This document shows, piece by piece, positions 25,026-33,722 of a stretch of DNA of 33,722 nucleotides. How positions within the stretch are numbered: position 1 is the first letter of the stretch; every line of letters begins with the position of its first letter. Below the pieces are notes generated by a model, which was not told where the DNA came from, did not search any database, and saw only the letters and a list, made by a program, of their open reading frames with translations. The position numbers and the translations under genes were made by a program. Source of the DNA: Bacilli bacterium (lineage in GTDB: Bacteria; Bacillota_I; Bacilli_A; RF39; UBA660); contig SKGN01000012.1 in assembly GCA_007117415.1 (NCBI GenBank), forward strand, positions 1-33,722, in the 5' to 3' direction.

Positions 25026-27977
25026 TCATACTTGAAGTTTTTCTTCTAACTTGACACTTACTAGTTTACTAACACCAGACTCTTGCATTGTAACTCCATA
25101 TAGAACATCAACATATTCCATCGTTTTCTTCTTATGAGTAATAATTATGAACTGGGTTTTCTCTTTAAAATGTTTTAAAAATTTAGCAAAATTTAAAACA
25201 TTTACTTCATCTAAGGCTGCTTCAATCTCATCTAATAAACAAAATGGAACCGGTCTAACCTTTAAAATAGCAAACAATAACGAAATAGCTGTAAGGGCTT
25301 TTTCGCCACCTGATAATAAGGATATATGTTGCAATTTTTTTCCTGGAGGTAGGGCTATAATATCTATTCCTGTTTCTAAAATGTTTTCTGGGTTAACTAG
25401 TTTAAGTTCTGCGTTCCCACCACCAAATAACTGTTTAAACACTGCTTTAAATTCAACTTGAATTAATTTGAATGCTTCTTCAAATAATTCTTTCATTATT
25501 AAATCCATTTCTTCAATTATTTCTAACAAAGTGTTTTCAGCTTTAAATAAATCATTTTTTTGATTTGTTAAAAAATCATATCTTTGGCTCACTCTTTCGT
25601 ATTCTTCTATAGCCGCTATGTTTACAACCCCAAGATCTTTAATTTGCTTCCTTAATATATCAACTTTTTTTCTAGCTTCTTTTTCATCCATCGTTAAGAT
25701 ATATTCATTTCTAGCCTTTTCAAAAGTCATACTATACTCTTCATTTAGCCTGTTTAATAAATTGTCTAATTTAACTTCCAATCGGTTATTATTTATTTCG
25801 GCCTTTTTTAAGGCTTTTTCTTTTTCAGAAAGAACTAGCATTAATTTTCTGGAAATAATTTCATATTCTTCTATTTGTTCTTTATTACTATTAATTTTCT
25901 TGTTTATATCTTCTGTTTTTTGATTCAAATTATCTTTTTGTTTTAACGTTTCATAATAATCATTAACTGTTTTTTCTTCTTCTTCATTTAACATGTCGTT
26001 TAAAATGGCATCAAACCCTTTTAATTCGTTGGTAACGTTGCCTAATCTAATTTGATTTTCACTAATTATTTTTAATTTATTATCAATATTTTGATTGGTT
26101 GAATCTTTTTCTAAGATTAAATGATATTCTTTATGCTCATATTCTTTTATTAAAATATCAACATCATTTAATTTTAATTGATAATTAGAGTATTCTTTAT
26201 CAATGTTATTTAACTTTTTTTCTAATTCCTCAATTTCATATTTTTCGTTAAAAACATTACTTGTTTTTTTATTTTGTCCCCCTGTTATTGAGCCTCCTAT
26301 ATGTAACAATTCACCATCTAAGGTGACGATTTTATAGCGATAATTAATTAGTTTTCCTATTTCATTAGCCCCATCAATATTATTAGCAACTATAACCGCC
26401 CCTAATTGATTTAAAATTATATTTTGATATTTATTTTCATACATCACCAAATTGGACGCTATATCAACAAAAGCAAGATGATTTTTAATTTTATTATAAG
26501 TTTCATCATCTACTTTTCTTGATTTAATAACATTAATAGGAAAAAAGGTTGCTCTTCCTAAATGATTAGTTTTTAAATACCTTATCGCTTCCTTGGCAGC
26601 TTGTTCATCATCAACAACAATAAATTGAGATGATAATCCCAAAGAAATATCAATAGCTGTTACATATTCTTGCTTCGTATCAATTAATTCTCCAATAATA
26701 TTATGAATACCTTTTAATTTAGGAGAAGCTAAAACTGATTTCACAGAATGAAGTAACCTTTGGTTATTTTCAATTGAATTATCAATGATTGACATCTTAT
26801 GTTTGATTTCCGTTTTTTGTAAAATTAATTCTTCCACTTTGTTTATAAGAATTTCTTTTTTTTGCTTATTATCATTTTTAATGTTATTTAAAGCTGCTAT
26901 TCTTTTATCTATGTCAATAATATTTTGGCGCTTATTATCAATTTCTAGATTAGCGGTATCTATATCATTAACTAATTTAAATTGTTGTTCTTTTAACATT
27001 AAAACATTATCATGTAGTTTTATATCATCACTATGATATTTTTTGCGTTCCGTAATTATATTTTTTTGACCACTTAATTTTTCAACCTCACTAGTTATAT
27101 TTATAAGTTCTTTTTGTGTTTTATATAATAATTCGTTTGCTTTAGTATGATCAAATTTAACTTTTTCAAGCGAAACATTATTATTATCTATCTCCGTATT
27201 TAAACTTACTATTTCTTCATTAATCGTTTCTATTTCTTTTTTAGTAAAATGATATTCGTCATTTATTTTTTGAATATCTTCCGCTATTAACGCTATTTCA
27301 ATTTGCTCTAATTCTTTTTTTGAATCTAAAAATATTTGAGCTTTTTCACTTTGATCTTTTAAAGGTGCAACTTGAATTGCTAATTCATTAATAATATCAT
27401 TAACACGAGCTATATTTTCATGCGTTCTATCTAATTTTCTAATAGCCTCGTCTTTTCTTTTTTTATATTTTAAAACACCAGCCGCTTCTTCAAAAATGAT
27501 TCTTCTTTCTTCTGGTCTGCTACTTAAAATATCTTGAATATTCCCTTGCGTAATAATATTAAAGGATTCTTTAGCCATTCCTGAATCAACAATTAAATTA
27601 GTTATATCCTTTAATCGACATTTTTCATTGTTTAAAAAGTATTCGTTTTCGCCTGTTCGGTAAACTACTCTTTTAATAGCTATCTCAGAATAATCAACGG
27701 GAAAATATTTATCTTCATTATCAAATGTTAACACAACTGATGCCAAAGAAGATGGGTTTCTCGTTTTGCTACCAGAAAAAATAACATCAGTCATTGAACC
27801 ACCACCACGTAATGATTTTACACTTTGCTCTCCTAATACCCATCTAACCGCATCAACTATGTTACTTTTTCCAGAACCATTAGGACCCACAATACCAGTA
27901 ATTCCTCTTTCAAAGTCAATATTTAATTTGTCAACAAAAGATTTAAATCCTGCTATCTTAATTTGTTTTAAATACAT
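25026..27977 (-). CDS. smc: Chromosome partition protein SMC (983 aa)
   Basis: GFKSFVDK, GPNGSGKSNIVDAVRWVLGEQS, hinge LGRATFFPIN, SLLSGGEKALTAISLLFAI, DEIEAALDEVN. Confidence 0.97.
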   Translation of the reverse strand: MYLKQIKIAGFKSFVDKLNIDFERGITGIVGPNGSGKSNIVDAVRWVLGEQSVKSLRGGGSMTDVIFSGSKTRNPSSLASVVLTFDNEDKYFPVDYSEIAIKRVVYRTGENEYFLNNEKCRLKDITNLIVDSGMAKESFNIITQGNIQDILSSRPEERRIIFEEAAGVLKYKKRKDEAIRKLDRTHENIARVNDIINELAIQVAPLKDQSEKAQIFLDSKKELEQIEIALIAEDIQKINDEYHFTKKEIETINEEIVSLNTEIDNNNVSLEKVKFDHTKANELLYKTQKELINITSEVEKLSGQKNIITERKKYHSDDIKLHDNVLMLKEQQFKLVNDIDTANLEIDNKRQNIIDIDKRIAALNNIKNDNKQKKEILINKVEELILQKTEIKHKMSIIDNSIENNQRLLHSVKSVLASPKLKGIHNIIGELIDTKQEYVTAIDISLGLSSQFIVVDDEQAAKEAIRYLKTNHLGRATFFPINVIKSRKVDDETYNKIKNHLAFVDIASNLVMYENKYQNIILNQLGAVIVANNIDGANEIGKLINYRYKIVTLDGELLHIGGSITGGQNKKTSNVFNEKYEIEELEKKLNNIDKEYSNYQLKLNDVDILIKEYEHKEYHLILEKDSTNQNIDNKLKIISENQIRLGNVTNELKGFDAILNDMLNEEEEKTVNDYYETLKQKDNLNQKTEDINKKINSNKEQIEEYEIISRKLMLVLSEKEKALKKAEINNNRLEVKLDNLLNRLNEEYSMTFEKARNEYILTMDEKEARKKVDILRKQIKDLGVVNIAAIEEYERVSQRYDFLTNQKNDLFKAENTLLEIIEEMDLIMKELFEEAFKLIQVEFKAVFKQLFGGGNAELKLVNPENILETGIDIIALPPGKKLQHISLLSGGEKALTAISLLFAILKVRPVPFCLLDEIEAALDEVNVLNFAKFLKHFKEKTQFIIITHKKKTMEYVDVLYGVTMQESGVSKLVSVKLEEKLQV

Positions 27978-27988
27978 AACTTCACCTT

Positions 27989-28651
27989 CTATTCAACTCT
28001 TTTGTTTAAGGCATCTTTTGCCGCTTCTTGTTCTGCTTGTTTTTTAGAACTAGCAATACCTATCCCTAGTTTAATCCCCCCAACTAAAACAGCTATAGTA
28101 AAGATCTTATTATGGGGTGGTCCTACTTGTTTTATTATTTCATATTCAATTGCTTTTTGATTTGTTTGAACAATTTCTTGTAATAAAGATTTATAATCAA
28201 CAAAAAAATCAGTATCAGGATTTTCAATAATAGGGATAATTTTATTAAAAATAAATTCCTTTACCTTTTCTAATCCTTGATCAATATAAATAGCGCCTAA
28301 AAAAGCTTCAAATGTATCAGCTAAAATAGCTTTGCGGAATTTCCCGCCACTAGATTCTTCGCCTTTTCCCACTTTTATATATTCGTTAAAATTTAATTTA
28401 ATAGCATATTCATATAAAGCGTTCTCACACACATAAGCAGCTCTTAATTTAGTCATTTTACCCTCTTCTAAATTCTTACTTATATATAAATACTCACTTA
28501 TAACTAAATCTAAAACAGAGTCACCTAAAAATTCTAATCTTTCATAATTATCTTTGAGACCATGCTCATTACAATAAGACGAATGAGAAAAAGCCTGCTC
28601 GTATATACTTATGTTATTGGGTCTTATGTTCAACCTTTTTAGTATTTCCAT
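27989..28651 (-). CDS. rnc: Ribonuclease III
   Basis: NYERLEFLGDSVLDLVISEYL, ADTFEAFLGAIYIDQG, C-terminal dsRBD; upstream of smc. Confidence 0.96.
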   Translation of the reverse strand: MEILKRLNIRPNNISIYEQAFSHSSYCNEHGLKDNYERLEFLGDSVLDLVISEYLYISKNLEEGKMTKLRAAYVCENALYEYAIKLNFNEYIKVGKGEESSGGKFRKAILADTFEAFLGAIYIDQGLEKVKEFIFNKIIPIIENPDTDFFVDYKSLLQEIVQTNQKAIEYEIIKQVGPPHNKIFTIAVLVGGIKLGIGIASSKKQAEQEAAKDALNKRVE

Positions 28652-28702
28652 TATATCACCTTTTATATTATATCATGTTTTTGTAAAATTTTTCTTCTAT
28701 AT

Positions 28703-28725
28703 AAAAAAAAGACTGGGAAAGTCTT
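28703..28725 (-). terminator. Terminator of the ZnuA-like lipoprotein gene
   Basis: AAGACT-TTCCC-AGTCTTTTTTTT on the minus strand. Confidence 0.8.
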
Positions 28726-28728
28726 CTA

Positions 28729-29589
28729 TTAATATACTTGTTTTTGTAAAAAATCAATATTCTTATTCATAACATCAATAAAATTTATTCTTTCTTGTCG
28801 TTCTTGTTCAGTTAAGTTAGTACCCGTATTTAAAGGCTGTAATTCAACCTCATATGTATTAATAAACTCTGTTATAGTATCATTAATATCCTGATCACTT
28901 TTAACAAATATATATTTTATTTTACCTTTTTCAATCATTTCTCTTACATCGCTAATTTTTCTAGCACTTAACGCTGATTCTTCTAATGAAATAACTTCAA
29001 AGCCATATTTTTCTAAAAACAGAAAAACATTATTAGATACTATCAAAGTTTTATTTTCAGCATTTCGAGCAATTAAGTTTAATTCAGCATCAATTTCGGA
29101 TAATTTTATTTTAATATTTTCATAATTATTATTAATTTCATTTTTTAAATAGGGATTAGTTATATATTCTTCAAATCCCATCTTTATGTTTTGAGCTAAC
29201 ATGAGAAAATTAGAGGGATCTAACCATAATTCTTCCATTCCATAAGAGTATTCCATATTCATGGCTCCATCAATTATTTTTAATTTTCGATTAATATTCA
29301 ACATTTCAATAGCATAATTTTTCTCATTACTAAGTCCATTATAAATATAAAGTCCACCTTGACTATAATCTTGCAGTTGTTTGTTGGTTAATTTATAACT
29401 GATTACATCAACATTGCTAGGATATATACTTATAATCTCAGCGTGTTCTCCATACAAGAAGTTAGTAATATATTCAATCGGATAAACGGTTGTATAAATT
29501 ATAATACCCTCCATCGTGTCTTTTTTAAAACAGCCTGAAACATTTAATATTAACACTAAAATAAATAATATTGATAATATTTTTTTCAT
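28729..29589 (-). CDS. Lipoprotein of the ZnuA/AdcA-type (cluster A-I) metal-binding SBP family, degenerate ligands
   Basis: Lipobox VSGC, IIIYTTVYPIEYITNFLYG, YIYNGL, ELWLDPSNFLMLAQNI, LIVSNNVFLFLEKYGF. Confidence 0.8.
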   Translation of the reverse strand: MKKILSILFILVLILNVSGCFKKDTMEGIIIYTTVYPIEYITNFLYGEHAEIISIYPSNVDVISYKLTNKQLQDYSQGGLYIYNGLSNEKNYAIEMLNINRKLKIIDGAMNMEYSYGMEELWLDPSNFLMLAQNIKMGFEEYITNPYLKNEINNNYENIKIKLSEIDAELNLIARNAENKTLIVSNNVFLFLEKYGFEVISLEESALSARKISDVREMIEKGKIKYIFVKSDQDINDTITEFINTYEVELQPLNTGTNLTEQERQERINFIDVMNKNIDFLQKQVY

Positions 29590-29591
29590 TA

Positions 29592-29807
29592 TTACCTCCT
29601 AGGTGGTACTGGCTCATATCCGTATGTTCCCCACGGGTTACACCTTAATATTCTTTTTATTGAAGATATAGTTCCATAAAAACAACCATAAGTTTCAATA
29701 GCCTCTATAGCGTAATTAGAACACGTTGGAATATGCCGACAATAATTATGCCATGGACCAGGAACTATTTGATAAAATTTAATTAACTTTATCATTATTT
29801 TTTTCAT
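29592..29807 (-). CDS. yidD: Membrane protein insertion efficiency factor YidD
   Basis: IKFYQIVPG...CRHIPTCSNYAIEAIETYGCFYGTISSIKRILRCNPWG..GYEPVP. Confidence 0.93.
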   Translation of the reverse strand: MKKIMIKLIKFYQIVPGPWHNYCRHIPTCSNYAIEAIETYGCFYGTISSIKRILRCNPWGTYGYEPVPPRR

Positions 29808-29892
29808 ATAACCACCAATTATATTTTACGATATATTTATCTTTTTGTAAAATATAACTCCCTTTTATTATACTTATATTGCTAAATTAAGA

Positions 29893-29966
29893 TGGTGCCG
29901 AAGGACAGAATTGAACTGTCATCTGATGCTTACCATGCATCTGTTTTACCACTAAACTACATCGGC
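29893..29966 (-). tRNA. tRNA-Thr (anticodon GGT), CCA encoded
   Basis: GCCGATG acceptor, GTTT/AAAC D-stem, GATGC-ATGGTAA-GCATC anticodon arm, GACAG-TTCAATT-CTGTC T-arm, A-CCA end; T6-T67 mismatch. Confidence 0.9.
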
Positions 29967-29967
29967 G

Positions 29968-30044
29968 TGGCGTCCACGGGGGGTCTCGAACCTCCGACCT
30001 ATCCCTTAGGAGGGGATTGCTCTATCCAACTGAGCTACGTGGAC
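29968..30044 (-). tRNA. tRNA-Arg (anticodon CCT), CCA encoded
   Basis: GTCCACG/CGTGGAC acceptor, ATCCC-CTCCTAA-GGGAT anticodon arm, TTCGAGA T-loop, G-CCA end; A51-C63 mismatch. Confidence 0.92.
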
Positions 30045-30061
30045 AACACATATATAATAAC

Positions 30062-30092
30062 ATAAGATACTACCTATTGGGTAGTATCTTAT
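30062..30092. repeat. 13-bp perfect inverted repeat between the HD gene and the tRNA pair (terminator-like, no strong U-run)
   Basis: ATAAGATACTACC-TATTG-GGTAGTATCTTAT. Confidence 0.7.
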
Positions 30093-30110
30093 AAACTTAT
30101 GGTACTTCTT

Positions 30111-30617
30111 TTATTGTCTTAAACCAATTTTAACAACATTAAAAAGAAAAACAAACCATAAAGAAAATTTATATCTAAATTTTATTCCATATTCATATGT
30201 ACCCACTATTTTATCCATTACATTTATTACCCAACCTTCTATATGCTTAGTTGGTTTAATAGTCATTGGAAACATATGGGTTTCAATAATGTTTTTTTCT
30301 TTTTCAGAAACATTAAAACGTTCAACAGCGTTTTTAGCAGCTATTTGAGGATGTTGATAATTAGCTTTTAGATAGTCAACAAAGTTATCCTCTTGAATAC
30401 AACCATAAAAGTCATGTAATAAACCGGCTACGGCTGCTGTTTTATAATCGAGTTTTAATTTTTTAGCCAACTTATATGAGAAATAGGAAACTCTTCTTGA
30501 ATGTGTTAATCGATCAGTCCCATGATGGAGATGATTAGCGATTTTCATAAATTCTTCATCTTTTTGAATATGTTTGACTATCTCATAATATTGTTTGTCA
30601 CATTCATTAACCTTCAT
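30111..30617 (-). CDS. HD domain-containing protein (phosphohydrolase-like)
   Basis: LTHSRRVSYFSYKLAKKL...AAVAGLLHDFYG...ETHMFPM. Confidence 0.85.
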   Translation of the reverse strand: MKVNECDKQYYEIVKHIQKDEEFMKIANHLHHGTDRLTHSRRVSYFSYKLAKKLKLDYKTAAVAGLLHDFYGCIQEDNFVDYLKANYQHPQIAAKNAVERFNVSEKEKNIIETHMFPMTIKPTKHIEGWVINVMDKIVGTYEYGIKFRYKFSLWFVFLFNVVKIGLRQ

Positions 30618-30883
30618 CTAATGCTGCTCCTCTCTTGCATATTAACATAATATGAAAAATTATCTAAAACTTCAATAATATACAACTATCTTTATATTTT
30701 ATTAAAAATAATTTTTTTTAATAACAAAAAAATATATAAACATAATATCATAAGAAGCATAAAAATTCTAGTTTTTTATCATTTTTTAAAAAAATTAATA
30801 GCTATAAAGTTGATTTAAAATAATTTTATCATATATAGAGCGTAATTCTTCATGTATATGTCAACTAAGTGTAATGTTAATAT

Positions 30884-31666
30884 TTAAATAAATAACCATA
30901 AACTACTGGCCATAAAAAACATTCCTCCTACTAATCCATATATAGAAAGATAATTCTCACCATATTCTCTAGCGGTAGGGAGTAGTTCTTTAAATGATAT
31001 ATATACCATTATACCTGCTATAACTGAATATATTAAACCAAATAACACTTTATTCATAAATGGAATTAAAAATAAATATCCTACTAATGCCCCTATTGGT
31101 TCGGCCATACCTGATATAAAGGAATACATAAAAGCTTTTTCTTTGCTACCAGTAGCGTAATAAATAGGAACTGATACTGAAATTCCTTCTGGTATATTAT
31201 GGATGGCTATGGCAATAACAATCGGTATTCCCACATTAAATGAATACAGTGACGTAATAAAAGAAGTTATACCCTCAGGAAAATTATGGATAAAAATAAC
31301 CAACGCGGTAATTAATCCTGTTCTCATAAGCTTTACTTTACTTTGACGCTTCTTACGAATGACTAATAAATTAAATTTATTAGGGATAAATTTGTTTATT
31401 AATTCAGTTAACAACATCCCACTAAAAAAACCTATCATTGTATACATAGTGCCTATTTTTTGCCCATAATAAGAACTTAAAATATGAATTGATTCATCAA
31501 ATATTTTAACCATAGAAACATAGATCATTACTCCAGCAGCAAAACCTAAGGTAATAGCTAAATATTTAGGATTATTCTTTTTAAAAAACAAACCAATACA
31601 ACCACCTAATCCAGTCGATAGTCCCGCTAACAATGATAAAGTGAACGCTAAAATAGTATTATTCAT
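30884..31666 (-). CDS. ZIP family divalent metal transporter (ZupT-like)
   Basis: HNFPEGITSF and HNIPEGISVSVP signature motifs, multi-TM. Confidence 0.93.
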   Translation of the reverse strand: MNNTILAFTLSLLAGLSTGLGGCIGLFFKKNNPKYLAITLGFAAGVMIYVSMVKIFDESIHILSSYYGQKIGTMYTMIGFFSGMLLTELINKFIPNKFNLLVIRKKRQSKVKLMRTGLITALVIFIHNFPEGITSFITSLYSFNVGIPIVIAIAIHNIPEGISVSVPIYYATGSKEKAFMYSFISGMAEPIGALVGYLFLIPFMNKVLFGLIYSVIAGIMVYISFKELLPTAREYGENYLSIYGLVGGMFFMASSLWLFI

Positions 31667-31720
31667 AATTACCTCTTAATTATCTTTTTTTAATTATATG
31701 ATTGAATATACAATTAAATA

Positions 31721-31763
31721 AAAAAGAATTCATTGACCATTTCAAATCAATGAATTCTTTTTT
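31721..31763 (-). terminator. Terminator of the ABC-2 exporter operon
   Basis: Long perfect stem AAAAGAATTCATTGA...TCAATGAATTCTTTT. Confidence 0.88.
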
Positions 31764-31777
31764 ATGATAAATATTTA

Positions 31778-32653
31778 TTAGTGTTTCATTTTAGTAACTC
31801 TAATGACTGATAAAAGGAAAAAAATAATGGCTATTAAAAATAAAATTCCTATCATAGTTAAATAACGAACTTGGTTATTACCAATAATTAATATATTACC
31901 CATAAAGACATTATAATCATAAAGAGCCTTGCTTGGAGCATTAGCAAAAACAATGCTAGTAGGACCTTTGGTAAATATTTCTTTAAACATAGCGGCACTA
32001 TAAGTAACCGGTATAAACTTAACTATATTTTGAATAAAGTCAGGCATTACCCCCATTGGAACATAAACGCCGGCTAAAAACCCAATTAAGGTTCCTACAA
32101 TTGAGGATACTACCGATACTGTTTTCTCATTTTTGATAAAAGTAAAGCCAAAGAAAGAAATACTAGCTACAGCTATAACGGAAAAGATAATACCTATTAT
32201 TACTTTTATATTATCAAACATTGATAGTAATTCACCACCAACAAAGACAATATATAATTGAGCCAAAACAAAAGAAATCAAGGTCATCATTATTCCTAAT
32301 ATTATTGAAGATAAAACATATCCTAAAACAAGCTGAGATCTTTTAATAGGGGCAACAATAAAATCTTTAATAAATAATTTTTCTTTATCTTCAACCATTA
32401 CCGATAAAGTGGCAATGGTAATAGTAACCGCATTAACAGCGATAATTCCGCCCATAATCCAGGCGTTAACCAGCCATTTTACCCCTTCTTCAACTTGATG
32501 TTCATGAATAAGTTGCTGAGTTAACATATCACCTAAAAACAAAGCATAAAGACCAATTATAATTAGCATTGATAAAAATGAGAAAAAGACAGCTGATTTG
32601 TTTCTTAAATATAATTTTATATTTCGACTAGTTATTTTTAATATAATATTCAT
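31778..32653 (-). CDS. ABC-2 type transporter permease
   Basis: Six-TM ABC-2 pattern, NKSAVFFSFLSMLIIIGLYALFLGDM; paired with ATPase. Confidence 0.88.
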   Translation of the reverse strand: MNIILKITSRNIKLYLRNKSAVFFSFLSMLIIIGLYALFLGDMLTQQLIHEHQVEEGVKWLVNAWIMGGIIAVNAVTITIATLSVMVEDKEKLFIKDFIVAPIKRSQLVLGYVLSSIILGIMMTLISFVLAQLYIVFVGGELLSMFDNIKVIIGIIFSVIAVASISFFGFTFIKNEKTVSVVSSIVGTLIGFLAGVYVPMGVMPDFIQNIVKFIPVTYSAAMFKEIFTKGPTSIVFANAPSKALYDYNVFMGNILIIGNNQVRYLTMIGILFLIAIIFFLLSVIRVTKMKH

Positions 32654-32656
32654 TAC

Positions 32657-33559
32657 TTATTCTCCTTTTATTTCTCTACCAGTGATATTAATAAAGACAT
32701 CATCCATCGTCCCTCTTATAACTTCAAATCCTTTAATATCATCTTTATATTTTTCAATTATAGAAAGAGCGTCCATACTTGATTTAAGATCAATAATAAC
32801 CATATCACCTTTGATTTTATCTTTTTTATTTAACTTCTTTTTCATTTTAGCAATATCTTTAGGAACTATTTTTAAAACATCATTACTATATTTTAGTCTT
32901 AATTGTTCTGGGGTATCATAGGCAACTATTTTACCATAATCAATAATGGCAACCCTATCTGATTGAGCCGCTTCTTCCATGTAATGAGTAGTTAAAAAAA
33001 CAGTTGTATTTTTATCACTCTGTAGTTTTTTAATAATATTCCAAACAATAGTCCTAGTTTGAGGATCTAAACCAGTAGTTGGTTCATCTAAAAATAATAT
33101 TTCTGGTTCATTTAAGAGGGCTCTTGCGATATCACTTCTTCTTTTTTGACCACCAGATAACTTACCATATGGTTTATCAATAAACTCTTCTAATTTCATC
33201 AATTTAGCAAGTTCGTTTATTTTTTCATCTAAACTAGGCGTTTTATAAAAAGATCCTCTTATCTTAAGGTTTTCTCTAACCGTTAATAGATCATCTAATA
33301 GCGATTCTTGAAAAACAACCCCTATCTTACTTCTAATTTCATCATCTTTTTGACCTAATTTAAAACCACATATATTGATTTCCCCACTTTCTTTGGTTAA
33401 AAAAGTAGTTAAAACATTTATTGTTGTTGATTTACCAGCCCCGTTAGGCCCTAAAAAGGAAAATAATTCTCCTTTTTTAACTTCAAAACTAATATTATCA
33501 ACGGCCACAAATTTATCATATTTTTTAGTAAAATTTTTGACTTCTATAATATTTTCCAT
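32657..33559 (-). CDS. ABC transporter ATP-binding protein (DrrA/daunorubicin-type)
   Basis: Walker A LGPNGAGKST, LSGGQKRRSDIARAL, LFLDEPTTGLDP, LTTHYMEEA. Confidence 0.95.
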   Translation of the reverse strand: MENIIEVKNFTKKYDKFVAVDNISFEVKKGELFSFLGPNGAGKSTTINVLTTFLTKESGEINICGFKLGQKDDEIRSKIGVVFQESLLDDLLTVRENLKIRGSFYKTPSLDEKINELAKLMKLEEFIDKPYGKLSGGQKRRSDIARALLNEPEILFLDEPTTGLDPQTRTIVWNIIKKLQSDKNTTVFLTTHYMEEAAQSDRVAIIDYGKIVAYDTPEQLRLKYSNDVLKIVPKDIAKMKKKLNKKDKIKGDMVIIDLKSSMDALSIIEKYKDDIKGFEVIRGTMDDVFINITGREIKGE

Positions 33560-33662
33560 CTGTTTCTCCTTTATATAATATATTTATTATAATTATAACA
33601 GGTATAATAATAAGCATAAAGTTTTTTATAAAAATTTATAAAATTACTTTATAATAATTAAC

Positions 33663-33686
33663 TATCAAATATTTTATTATTTGATA
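33663..33686. repeat. 9-bp perfect inverted repeat upstream of the ABC exporter operon (operator-like)
   Basis: TATCAAATA-TTTTAT-TATTTGATA. Confidence 0.4.
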
Positions 33687-33722
33687 AAAATGAGTTTAAG
33701 TAAAGTCGTATTATAACAAGGG

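Noticed and set aside
30700-30800. Possible 22-aa hydrophobic peptide (MLLMILCLYIFLLLKKIIFNKI, minus strand), toxin-like
   Set aside because: No SD and very AT-rich surroundings where such ORFs arise by chance; no antitoxin-RNA structure seen.
1-33722. CRISPR arrays, prophage, transposases, toxin-antitoxin or restriction/defence systems
   Set aside because: No regularly spaced repeats, integrase/transposase, methyltransferase-endonuclease pair or other hallmark was found on either strand; the window is mostly core genome.

Overview
The window is a 33.7 kb, AT-rich, gene-dense chromosomal segment. It probably comes from a low-GC Firmicutes/Bacilli-type genome; an RF39 or Mollicutes-adjacent lineage is only an inference. 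TGG encodes Trp and TGA acts as a stop at murB, so the genetic code looks standard. Nearly everything is on the minus strand. In minus-strand order the core blocks are: an ABC-2 exporter, a ZIP transporter, an HD protein, tandem tRNAs (Arg-CCT, Thr-GGT), yidD plus a ZnuA-like lipoprotein, rnc-smc, ftsW, comEA-comEC, UPF0316-holA-prepilin, a yneA-like/tkt/sirA/yneF block divergent from lexA, a C26 peptidase, parE-parC, ylbD-ylbE-ylbF-rsmD, murG-murB-ftsQ-ftsA-ftsZ, and a prepilin gene running off the left edge. No prophage, transposon, CRISPR array or defence island is visible. The most interesting items are: (1) a prepilin whose reading frame continues for 249 codons past a single TAA into an adhesin-like domain; (2) a short membrane-protein gene without LysM, divergent from lexA under two exactly mirrored SOS boxes, which is a candidate division inhibitor; (3) an unlisted Gly/Tyr/Cys-rich YjcZ-like miniprotein gene; (4) a ZnuA-like lipoprotein with all four metal-ligand positions apparently replaced; (5) possible AUA/AUU initiation behind strong Shine-Dalgarno (SD) sequences, and hairpins occluding SD sequences; (6) several genes known from Bacillus sporulation or replication control (sirA, ylbD, yjcZ-like) in an otherwise housekeeping context.
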